Part shown: positions 1 through 7,469 of the stretch, piece by piece
Layout: each line of letters starts with the position of its first letter
Position numbering within the stretch: the first letter of the stretch is position 1
Assembly (NCBI RefSeq): GCF_033843645.1
Contig: NZ_JAWXVZ010000009.1
Span: forward strand, 137,338-201,337
Source of the DNA: Pseudovibrio zosterae
GTDB lineage: Bacteria > Pseudomonadota > Alphaproteobacteria > Rhizobiales > Stappiaceae
Direction of reading: 5' to 3'
Length of the DNA: 64,000 nucleotides
The notes under the pieces: generated by a model
Databases searched by the model: none
What the model was told of the DNA's origin: nothing
What the model saw: only the letters and a program-made list of their open reading frames with translations
Program-made: the position numbers and the translations under genes

Positions 1-32
1 GGTCACAGGTTCGAACCCTGTCGGGGTCACCA
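1..32 (+). tRNA. tRNA 3' end (partial; isotype uncertain, possibly Arg)
   Basis: The window opens inside a tRNA. The T-arm is complete (stem acagg/cctgt around the loop ttcgaac, positions 5-21), followed by the 3' half of the acceptor stem cggggtc (22-28), discriminator A29 and an encoded CCA (30-32). The 5' half and the anticodon lie outside the window, so the isotype cannot be read. The acceptor half implies a 5' end GACCCCG, which resembles alphaproteobacterial tRNA-Arg(TCT); that is a guess from memory. Confidence 0.85.
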
Positions 33-277
33 TCTTGTATGGCCACTTATCAAAAGCCTCATAAAACACTCAGAAGACAAATGGATCCAAGGCGCCACTG
101 TCTACACGCACGGCCTTACTTCCTAATACTAAGGTATAGATCAAGTACAAATTAGTAATATACCTTCATATAACCATAGGGCATCTGTATAAACCTTAAT
201 CTTTGTTTCTAGGCGTTATTGACAGAACTCGCAGACAGGCGTTCATTAACTCCCGGGAGAAATAAAAGGGAGCAGGT

Positions 278-1447
278 ATGTCGCCCATTCTGGAGATTAA
301 TGACCTGAAAAACAAAGCACGCCGCCGCGTGCCCAAGATGTTTTTTGATTACGCTGATTCCGGTTCATGGACCGAAAGCACCTACCACGCCAACGAAAGC
401 GACTTTGCCAAGATCAAACTGCGACAACGCATTGCCGTTGACATGACCAATCGCAGCCTGAAAACGCAGATGGTCGGGCAGGATGTTGCCATGCCAGTGG
501 CATTGGCCCCCACGGGCCTGACAGGCATGCAGCACGCAGATGGAGAGATTCTGGCGGCCCAAGCGGCGGAAGAGTTCGGCATTCCGTTCACTCTTTCGAC
601 CATGAGCATATGCTCCATTGAAGCAGTGGCAGAAAAAACAAAGAAACCTTTCTGGTTCCAGCTTTATGTGATGAAGGATAAAGACTTCATCGGCAACCTT
701 ATTGACCGCGCCAAGGCAGCGGGGTGCTCCGCGCTGGTGCTTACACTCGATTTGCAGATCCTTGGCCAGCGCCACAAGGACCTGCGCAATGGGCTGTCCG
801 CCCCGCCCAAGTTCACACCCAAGCACATTTATCAGATGGCAACGCGCCCGCTGTGGTGCCTTGGCATGCTGAAAACCAAGAACCACACATTCGGAAACAT
901 TGTTGGCCATGCCAAAGGTGTCTCTGACTTGTCCTCCTTGTCTTCATGGACTGCAGAGCAGTTTGACCCGCAGCTCAACTGGAAAGACGTGGAGTGGATC
1001 CGCGAGCGTTGGGGCGGCCCGATCATTCTCAAGGGCATCTTGGATGTAGAGGACGCACGCATGGCGGCACAAACGGGTGCTGATGCCATCATTGTCTCCA
1101 ATCATGGCGGCCGTCAGCTTGATGGCGCGCCGTCCTCCATTGAAGTGCTACCTTCCATTGTCGATGCGGTGGGTGACCAGATTGAAGTTCATATGGATGG
1201 CGGCATCCGCTCCGGTCAGGATGTGCTGAAAGCCAAGTGCCTTGGCGCCAAGGGAACCTATATTGGCCGCCCTTTCCTCTACGGCCTTGGGGCAGACGGC
1301 AAAGCAGGTGTTGCAAAGGCCCTCGACATCATTCGCACTGAACTTGATGTCACCATGGCTCTTTGTGGCAAGAGAGACATAAACGACTTGGATCGCAGCA
1401 TTATTTACCCACCGGAGGGTTTGCAAAACACGCGTTCTTGGGGGTAA
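278..1447 (+). CDS. lldD: FMN-dependent L-lactate dehydrogenase (alpha-hydroxyacid dehydrogenase family)
   Basis: A 389-residue TIM-barrel flavoprotein that oxidises L-lactate to pyruvate and passes electrons to the membrane quinone pool. The family signature SNHGGRQLDG, with the catalytic histidine, is at about residue 275. The N-terminal substrate/FMN region (FFDYADSGSWTE, then LAPTGLTGM near residue 80) and the C-terminal GGIRSGQDVLKA phosphate-binding segment are intact, and length is normal. The ATG is preceded by AAGGGAGCAGG-type ribosome binding sequence. It stands alone between a tRNA and nadV and has its own terminator. Lactate is the most likely substrate; glycolate or mandelate oxidation by the same fold cannot be excluded from sequence. 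Confidence 0.93.
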   Translation: MSPILEINDLKNKARRRVPKMFFDYADSGSWTESTYHANESDFAKIKLRQRIAVDMTNRSLKTQMVGQDVAMPVALAPTGLTGMQHADGEILAAQAAEEFGIPFTLSTMSICSIEAVAEKTKKPFWFQLYVMKDKDFIGNLIDRAKAAGCSALVLTLDLQILGQRHKDLRNGLSAPPKFTPKHIYQMATRPLWCLGMLKTKNHTFGNIVGHAKGVSDLSSLSSWTAEQFDPQLNWKDVEWIRERWGGPIILKGILDVEDARMAAQTGADAIIVSNHGGRQLDGAPSSIEVLPSIVDAVGDQIEVHMDGGIRSGQDVLKAKCLGAKGTYIGRPFLYGLGADGKAGVAKALDIIRTELDVTMALCGKRDINDLDRSIIYPPEGLQNTRSWG

Positions 1448-1467
1448 AACACGCTAGCTCGTCAATC

Positions 1468-1498
1468 AGGTAGTGGTCGTTGAGATCACTGCCTTTTT
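1468..1498 (+). terminator. Rho-independent terminator after lldD
   Basis: Stem aggtagtg (1468-1475) pairs with cactgcct (1487-1494, one G-T pair), followed by a run of five T. It lies 20 bp after the lldD stop codon. Confidence 0.7.
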
Positions 1499-1534
1499 GA
1501 TCTCCGTTGCTTCGCGTGAGCTGAAAGGCCCCGA

Positions 1535-3034
1535 ATGACCTACAGACCCGGCTTCTTCAATGATATTTCCTCGCGGGTTCGCGCCATGGACTTGGACAAC
1601 CTGCTGCTGGACACCGACAGTTACAAACACTCCCACTATCGACAATACAAGCCCGGCACCCAGTATGTGTCATCCTATGTGGAGGCACGCAAAGCAAACG
1701 GCTCGATAGACTACACCGTTTTCTTCGGCCTTCAGATGGAGCTTGCCAAGCTTCAGGGCGTGGTAATTACCGAAGACATCATTGCCGAAGCAGAGCCTTT
1801 CATTCGCGCCCATGGCCTTGATCCCGCCATAGACAGTTGGCGACGTATCCAGGAAAGCCATGACGGACGCCTGCCAGTTCGCATTGATGCCCTGCCAGAG
1901 GGCTCTGTGGCTGGCCTGCGCACGGCAATGATGCGCATCACCAACACAGATCCCGAGTTTTACTGGCTGCCAACCTTTCTGGAAACGCGCTTGCTACGGT
2001 CCATCTGGTACCCAAGCACGGTGGCCACCAACTCCTTGGCGACAACACGTGAAATTGCACGCCGCATGCAAATCACTGATGGCTCCTCTGAAGGGGTTGA
2101 GTTCAAGCTGCACGACTTCGGCGCGCGGGGGACCACATCGTTTGAAGCGGCTGGCATCGGCGGCTGTGCCCACCTTGTGGCGTCTCAAGGAACCGACACC
2201 ATCAGCGGCCTCGTCTATGCGCGCAATTTTTATGGCGCAGACATGGCGGGCTATTCCATTCCCGCTTCCGAGCACTCCACGATGACCAGTTGGGGTGGCG
2301 AAGCTGGTGAAATCGACGCGATGGAAAACATGCTGCGCCAGTTTCCTGATGGGCTCGTGGCATGTGTGTCAGACAGCTATGACCTGTTCCGCGCGCTCAA
2401 CGAGTATTGGGGCGACAAGCTCAAGGATCAGGTTCTGTCTCGTGAGAACGGCTTTCTCGTGGTGCGTCCGGACAGCGGAAACCCCTGCGAGATCCTGCCG
2501 AGCACCATCGAAGCTCTTGGCGAAAAGTTTGGTTTCACCGAAACCGCAACTGGCTACCGCCTGCTCAACGACAAGGTTCGCGTCATTCAGGGCGATGGCG
2601 TCACACCACAATCCATCATCGACATCATGCAGGCCCTCATGAACCACAAGCTGGCCATCGGCAACGTTGCATTCGGCATGGGTGCAGGGCTTCTGCAAAA
2701 GATCGACCGCGACACCTTTGGATTTGCCATGAAGGCCTCAGCCGTGTGCATTGAGGATGAGTGGCACGACGTGTTCAAGGCTCCGGCCACCTCCGTTGCC
2801 GGCCTGAAGGCCTCTCGCCCCGGCCGCCTTGCGGTGGTCAAGGAGCAGCCGGGTGTTTATGAGACCGTCCGCCAAGAGGAGCTGGCAGATCGTGACGATC
2901 AGCTTGAAACCGTGTTCCTTGATGGCGAAGTCACCAAAGTGCACCTGTTCGAAGACGTCCGTGCCAGAGCCGCTCAGGAATACGATGAGATGATGGCTGC
3001 GAAGGCTCAAGGCCGCTGGCCCGGCATTCGCTAG
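1535..3034 (+). CDS. nadV: Nicotinamide phosphoribosyltransferase (NAMPT family)
   Basis: Converts nicotinamide and PRPP to nicotinamide mononucleotide, the first step of one-enzyme NAD salvage in the cytosol. Family landmarks are all present: TDSYKHSHYRQY near residue 28, HDFGARG near 192, the catalytic-histidine motif ASEHSTMTSWGG near 245, and the PRPP/phosphate segments VRPDSGNP and QGDGVTP. At 499 residues it has the usual NAMPT length. Start chosen at 1535 because AAAGG sits about 8 nt upstream; a second ATG at 1586 (MDLDNLLLDTDSYK) would give a more family-typical N-terminus but has no clear ribosome binding site. No nadM or ADP-ribose hydrolase neighbour is seen. It converges on the sugar dehydrogenase gene with only about 10 bp between stops. 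Confidence 0.93.
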   Translation: MTYRPGFFNDISSRVRAMDLDNLLLDTDSYKHSHYRQYKPGTQYVSSYVEARKANGSIDYTVFFGLQMELAKLQGVVITEDIIAEAEPFIRAHGLDPAIDSWRRIQESHDGRLPVRIDALPEGSVAGLRTAMMRITNTDPEFYWLPTFLETRLLRSIWYPSTVATNSLATTREIARRMQITDGSSEGVEFKLHDFGARGTTSFEAAGIGGCAHLVASQGTDTISGLVYARNFYGADMAGYSIPASEHSTMTSWGGEAGEIDAMENMLRQFPDGLVACVSDSYDLFRALNEYWGDKLKDQVLSRENGFLVVRPDSGNPCEILPSTIEALGEKFGFTETATGYRLLNDKVRVIQGDGVTPQSIIDIMQALMNHKLAIGNVAFGMGAGLLQKIDRDTFGFAMKASAVCIEDEWHDVFKAPATSVAGLKASRPGRLAVVKEQPGVYETVRQEELADRDDQLETVFLDGEVTKVHLFEDVRARAAQEYDEMMAAKAQGRWPGIR

Positions 3035-3044
3035 AAACGCTAGA

Positions 3045-4067
3045 CTAGTCGGAGACCGAGGTGTGCACGGTCTCCCATGCCTCCGTCGCCTCACTGCGAA
3101 AGATCGCATCAATAATGCGCATGTTCAAAATGGCATCGCCCGTCCCATAAGGCAGCTCTTCTTCACCGCGCACAACGCGAGAGAACAGCTCACCCTGAAG
3201 CTGATACTGATCGCAAGGTGGGATCACTTCCGTCTCGAGTGCGGCATCGCCCAGCACTTTGCCATCATCAAGCCGCAGCACTGTCTCCCCGCCCAGCGGA
3301 GCATTGAAGGGGATCAGCATTTCCAGCCGCTTGGAAGTGCCCAGAATGTTGATCCGCTGATACGGCACAGATTGCGTGGCAACAGTAAACTCCGCCCGTT
3401 GCCCTCCGCCAAAATCAAGCAGCGCAGACGTCAGCCGGTCTGTTCCAAAGGTCGGATCTCGGTCCACGAGGCTGATCACGCGCACCGGGTCTTTCTCCAG
3501 AAAATACCGTGCAGCCACTATGGGATAGCAACCAATATCCATGAGGGCACCACCGCCGGTCGCCAGTTGATTGCGAATGTTTTTCGGGTCCGAGTTGTTA
3601 TAGGCGAAGACAGACTGAACAAGCAGAATGTCCCCCAGCTCTCCGGAGAGCACAATCTCGCGTGCTCGTTGCCATTGCGGATGGCAGCGAACCATGAACG
3701 CTTCCATGACATAAAGGTCGCTAGGCACGTCCAACAGAAGTGAGGCTTCATCGCCATCCAGCGCAATCGGCTTTTCGCAAAGCACATGCTTGCCTGCTTC
3801 GGTGGCTTTCATGGTGTACGGCACATGCATGTTGTTTGGCAGCGGATTGTAGATCACCTCCACCTCCGGATCCGCCAACAGTTCGTCATAACTGCCATAA
3901 GCCTGCGGGATCCCGAGACGGCTGGCCGCTTCCTGCGCCCCTGCCAAATCTCTAGAGGCGATGGCAACCACCTCAACGCCATTGGCCTTCATCAGGCCCG
4001 GAATGACCTTCTCGATGCCGATACGAGCCGTAGAGAGAATACCCCACTTGGTGGTCTTGGTTGCCAT
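3045..4067 (-). CDS. Gfo/Idh/MocA-family NAD(P)-dependent oxidoreductase
   Basis: A 340-residue sugar or polyol dehydrogenase of the Gfo/Idh/MocA family. The Rossmann nucleotide-binding end (WGILSTARIG) opens the protein and the hallmark EKP motif (HVLCEKPIAL) is near residue 96; the C-terminal half is the usual mixed alpha/beta substrate domain with the conserved DIGCYP motif near residue 180. The start at 4067 is preferred over 4079: the sequence GGGAGGAAAAATGGCA makes an ideal ribosome binding site for it, while the upstream ATG would read through that site. It is 42 bp downstream of an AGE-family epimerase on the same strand, so the two probably work on one carbohydrate. The substrate is not known. 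Confidence 0.88.
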   Translation of the reverse strand: MATKTTKWGILSTARIGIEKVIPGLMKANGVEVVAIASRDLAGAQEAASRLGIPQAYGSYDELLADPEVEVIYNPLPNNMHVPYTMKATEAGKHVLCEKPIALDGDEASLLLDVPSDLYVMEAFMVRCHPQWQRAREIVLSGELGDILLVQSVFAYNNSDPKNIRNQLATGGGALMDIGCYPIVAARYFLEKDPVRVISLVDRDPTFGTDRLTSALLDFGGGQRAEFTVATQSVPYQRINILGTSKRLEMLIPFNAPLGGETVLRLDDGKVLGDAALETEVIPPCDQYQLQGELFSRVVRGEEELPYGTGDAILNMRIIDAIFRSEATEAWETVHTSVSD

Positions 4068-4109
4068 TTTTCCTCCCATCGGCCCTTGCGCAAGGACCTG
4101 AAGTGCCGA

Positions 4110-5282
4110 TCAGCGCCCCAGTTTGCGGTCTCCTTGTGTGGCCTCATGGGCCATAAGCTCCGCAATGGCGCAGACAATGTGATAAAACGTGCTCGCAGGC
4201 GCTGCCTCTTCCACAAACGTCCCGTCTGGCAACAGCTTATCACGCCAAAGGCCGGGCTGTACGCCCTCAAAGAATTTTTGCAAAGCGGTCATGGCGCGCA
4301 CCAACGAAGCCTCGTAGCGTTCACGCTCGGCGTCCTCGCAAATCTCCAGCATCACAATGGCACCTTTGATCCACTCAGTCTGCCCCCACATACGCGCAAC
4401 CGGATCCGTCACCGCGAAGCTGTCGTCCATTGCCATGAACACGACATCGCGCTCTTTGTCGATGCCGTACGTCTCTCCGATATCGAACAAGCGCTTGGCA
4501 AGGTCCAACGCGCGCTCGTTCTTGCGCGCAGCGCCCCAACGCACAAACAGCCATGCCCATTCGAACTGGTGACCAGGTTCAATGCGTCGGCCCTGATCGC
4601 CTTTCATGGGGGCCCAAGTCCGGTCAAAAAACTCCCGCACGGCTCCCGTTTTTGGGTCGACAAACCGGCCCATGGCAAGGCCCACGATCTCATCTGCCAG
4701 ATCGCCCCACGGCCCATCCGGGTCAACCGCTTCCCAGGCAAGCGCAGCTTCCAGCATGTGCATGTGCGGATTGGAGGCCAAAGGCTCGCTAGGCGGGTTG
4801 GTCGCTTCAAATCCAGCTTCAGGATGGGCGTAGTTGGCCCGAATGAAGTCGAATATCTGCCCTGCGATCTGCCGCGCTTCGCCGTAGTGCACTTCATTGC
4901 TGGCTGCCATGGCAGCAAGGCCCAACAACGCGAAGGCTTGGTTGTAAAGATCAAACTTCCCGTCAACGATCCGGCCATCGTCATCCATCAGGCCAGCAAC
5001 ATACCCCTCATCGGTGCGAAAGGAGTCCAGCATGCTATCAAGCCCATGCTTGGCAGCGGCCTCCCAGTCGCCCGTCCAGCCAAGGCGTCCGCCCTGACAG
5101 AACGAATAGGTCATGCGCGGGTTTACGCGCCCCCGCCGCGGGCCAAGCGCCCCCATGCCATTCAAGCCAATGGCCTCAAAGTAGCCCCCTTGATGCCGAT
5201 CCGCGCCCTGCCGCCACCAGATTGGCAATGCCTTGTCAAACAACCACTGTTTCAGCTCGGTGATTTGCGCGTGATGGGTCAA
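4110..5282 (-). CDS. AGE-family sugar epimerase/isomerase (N-acylglucosamine 2-epimerase superfamily)
   Basis: A 390-residue (alpha/alpha)6-barrel protein of the N-acylglucosamine 2-epimerase, mannose isomerase and YihS family. Family features include RVNPRMTYSF near residue 52, FDLYNQAFALLGLA near 115, SNPHMHMLEAALA near 170 and PGHQFEWAWLF near 235; the histidines in the last two usually form the active site. Translation seems to start at TTG 5282, with GAAAGG 7 nt before it; no ATG fits the family N-terminus. It is the first gene of a likely two-gene operon with the Gfo/Idh dehydrogenase. It could be a mannose/mannose-6-phosphate isomerase or a cellobiose-type epimerase; the exact sugar cannot be told. 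Confidence 0.85.
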   Translation of the reverse strand: MTHHAQITELKQWLFDKALPIWWRQGADRHQGGYFEAIGLNGMGALGPRRGRVNPRMTYSFCQGGRLGWTGDWEAAAKHGLDSMLDSFRTDEGYVAGLMDDDGRIVDGKFDLYNQAFALLGLAAMAASNEVHYGEARQIAGQIFDFIRANYAHPEAGFEATNPPSEPLASNPHMHMLEAALAWEAVDPDGPWGDLADEIVGLAMGRFVDPKTGAVREFFDRTWAPMKGDQGRRIEPGHQFEWAWLFVRWGAARKNERALDLAKRLFDIGETYGIDKERDVVFMAMDDSFAVTDPVARMWGQTEWIKGAIVMLEICEDAERERYEASLVRAMTALQKFFEGVQPGLWRDKLLPDGTFVEEAAPASTFYHIVCAIAELMAHEATQGDRKLGR

Positions 5283-5543
5283 GAACTAGCCTTTCGTGAT
5301 CGGATAAATTGCGAAGAACAGATCGCACGGTCGGAATAAGAATAGGGTATGCACCGGCATTGCCAGCACCGCGCATCCTACCCACAACCAGCGGGTCAAA
5401 CAATAAGTAGCTGACCCGAAGGCAAGATCTGCAATGCGTCACAAAAGCGCGAACGCACACATCCGTGAGATCCAACAGGCGCAAGATGACGTAAGGTAAT
5501 ATCGAAGAAGCAGCGCACTCTGCGCACAAACAAGGAGCCGACC

Positions 5544-5891
5544 ATGGCCAACTTCCCAGAGGATATGCTGGATACCATCCGCAGCGCCCAGGCCATTCGC
5601 CTGCAAACGGCCTGCGGCTACAAGCCGGTCAACGCAATTGTCCCCTGCATCGCCTACGATCGCGTTTTCCTCGTAAAGCCCCCTTCCAATGACAACAGCT
5701 GGTTCGAGCGCCTGACGGATACCAAACTGGCAATCCTGTTCCTTGATGGGGTGCCCATGATCATCGCTGCTGAACCGCCAGCGGACCTTGAGTGTCTCAC
5801 CCCCGCCCTCATTTGCGCTGAACAGCAACTCACTGTCGAGAATGAGCCATCTCCCGGCATTCATGTTTTGGAAGTTCGCCGCGCCCAGTAA
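5544..5891 (+). CDS. Small protein of unknown function
   Basis: A 115-residue protein I do not recognise. It has a strong ribosome binding site (AAGGAG, 8 nt before the ATG), ordinary codon use and a terminator just after the stop codon, so it looks like a real gene with its own transcription unit. No signal peptide or clear membrane segment is visible; a moderately hydrophobic stretch (LAILFLDGVPMIIAAEPPA) lies near residues 63-80, and there are three cysteines (residues 24, 35 and 90 approximately). It is convergent with nagE and has no obvious functional partner. Confidence 0.7.
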   Translation: MANFPEDMLDTIRSAQAIRLQTACGYKPVNAIVPCIAYDRVFLVKPPSNDNSWFERLTDTKLAILFLDGVPMIIAAEPPADLECLTPALICAEQQLTVENEPSPGIHVLEVRRAQ

Positions 5892-5907
5892 CAACAAAAT
5901 GAAAAAG

Positions 5908-5938
5908 CCGACCCGGATGCCCTCCGGGTCGGCCTATT
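5908..5938. terminator. Bidirectional terminator between the 5544 gene and nagE
   Basis: Stem gccgacccgg pairs with ccgggtcggc (5908-5933). On the minus strand it is followed by a TTTTT run, which suits the end of the murQ-nagF-nagE operon; on the plus strand the U-tract is weaker. Confidence 0.8.
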
Positions 5939-5959
5939 CGTTTTCAAGTTCTCAGAAGG

Positions 5960-7402
5960 TTAGGCAGTAACCATCTCACCCTTGATTTCGGATGCCAATT
6001 GGTCAGCAACCGGGCCGACGATGACCTGCACAGACCCTGCTGCCGGGCGTACCACACCGTGGGCACCGAGACGCTTCAGAGCAGCTTCATCAATCCGCGC
6101 ATTGTCAACAACCTTGAGGCGCAGACGTGTTGCACAGGCATCAACGTTGGTCAGGTTGCTGGCGCCACCAAGGGCGTTCAGGTAAGCCCGAGCCTTCGCA
6201 TCGCCCGCCGCAGCCATTGCTGTACCGGCAACTTCTGCAGTGGTTTCGGTTGCAGCTTCTTCTGCACTCTCACGGCCCATTGTCTTCAGGTTGAAGAACT
6301 TGATGGCAGCCACGAAGAGGAAGTAGTAGATCGCGAAGAACGCAATACCCACTGGGATCAGCATGATCGGGTTGGTCGCAATACCGAAGTTGATCACGTA
6401 GTCAAACAGACCAGCTGAGAAGCCGAAGCCGAGCTTCACGTTCAGCATGTCCATGACGACCAGAGACACACCGGTCAGAACCGCGTGGATCAGGTACAGG
6501 GCTGGAGCCAGGAACATGAACGCGAATTCGATTGGTTCGGTGATACCGGTCAGGAAGGAGGTCAGAGCCATAGAGGCAAGAACACCACCAACAGCAGAAC
6601 GGTTCTCAGGCTTTGCGCAGGTGTACATTGCAAGACATGCAGCTGGCAGACCGAACATCATCACTGGGAAGAAACCAGCCATGTAGGCACCGGCAGTCGG
6701 GTCGCCTGCGAAGAAGCGGTTCAGGTCACCAGTTACCACTTCGCCAGCAGCATTGGTGAAGTCACCCATCAGGAACCAGATGATGTTGTTCAAGATGTGG
6801 TGCAGACCAGTTACGATCAGCAGACGGTTCAGGGCGCCGTAAAGGAACAGACCCAGCTCACCCATGTGTGTGATGCCGTTTGTCAGGCCTGTCAGGGCGC
6901 TATCGAAGAAGGCCCAGCCATAACCGAAGGCAGCAGCAACAACCAGAGCGGCCAGACCGGTGACGATTGGCACGAAACGGCGACCGCCGAAGAAGGCCAG
7001 ATAGTCAGGCAACTTGATGTTGTTGTACTTGTTGTAAAGAATACCGGCCACGATACCCATGATGATACCAACCGGAATTGCAATACGGCCTTCCATGGTG
7101 CTTGCCAGGTCTGGCTCAAGACCTGCCAGATTTACAGCACCCTGCTGTGCAATAAGGAAGCCCACCAGGCCTGCAAGACCGGCCGCGCCGTGGTTTTCCT
7201 TCGCAAAGCCAACTGCGATACCAACCGCGAACAGCATGCCGAGGTTGGAGAAGATTGCTCCACCTGCCGCTGCCACGAATGGAATGTTCAACAGATCAGG
7301 CTGACCGACACGCAGCAGGATAGCTGCGACAGGCAGCACCGCGATCGGTAGCATCAATGAACGACCAAGATGCTGGACGCCCGCAAATGCGTTGTTTGAC
7401 AT
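5960..7402 (-). CDS. nagE: PTS N-acetylglucosamine-specific EIIC-EIIB permease
   Basis: Membrane component of the GlcNAc phosphotransferase system: it imports GlcNAc and delivers it as GlcNAc-6-phosphate. Residues 1 to about 375 are the multi-spanning EIIC domain of the glucose superfamily (PIAVLPVAAILLRVG, then GLHHILNNIIWF near 200 and GITEPIEFAFMF near 290). After an Ala/Glu-rich linker comes a C-terminal EIIB domain with the phosphorylated cysteine in DACATRLRLKV (about residue 424). There is no EIIA domain; that function is at the N-terminus of the neighbouring NagF. It is the last gene of the murQ-nagF-nagE operon, with GGGAGG upstream of the ATG. Confidence 0.95.
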   Translation of the reverse strand: MSNNAFAGVQHLGRSLMLPIAVLPVAAILLRVGQPDLLNIPFVAAAGGAIFSNLGMLFAVGIAVGFAKENHGAAGLAGLVGFLIAQQGAVNLAGLEPDLASTMEGRIAIPVGIIMGIVAGILYNKYNNIKLPDYLAFFGGRRFVPIVTGLAALVVAAAFGYGWAFFDSALTGLTNGITHMGELGLFLYGALNRLLIVTGLHHILNNIIWFLMGDFTNAAGEVVTGDLNRFFAGDPTAGAYMAGFFPVMMFGLPAACLAMYTCAKPENRSAVGGVLASMALTSFLTGITEPIEFAFMFLAPALYLIHAVLTGVSLVVMDMLNVKLGFGFSAGLFDYVINFGIATNPIMLIPVGIAFFAIYYFLFVAAIKFFNLKTMGRESAEEAATETTAEVAGTAMAAAGDAKARAYLNALGGASNLTNVDACATRLRLKVVDNARIDEAALKRLGAHGVVRPAAGSVQVIVGPVADQLASEIKGEMVTA

Positions 7403-7469
7403 TTAATTGTCCTCCCGCTCAATAAAAATCGAAAACAGTGGTTTCTGACCTTTGGCAACTCGCATCAGA

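Noticed and set aside
3786..5339. 517-codon plus-strand frame
   Set aside because: Antisense to the AGE epimerase and part of the Gfo/Idh gene, both of which have clear family motifs; the plus-strand translation has none.
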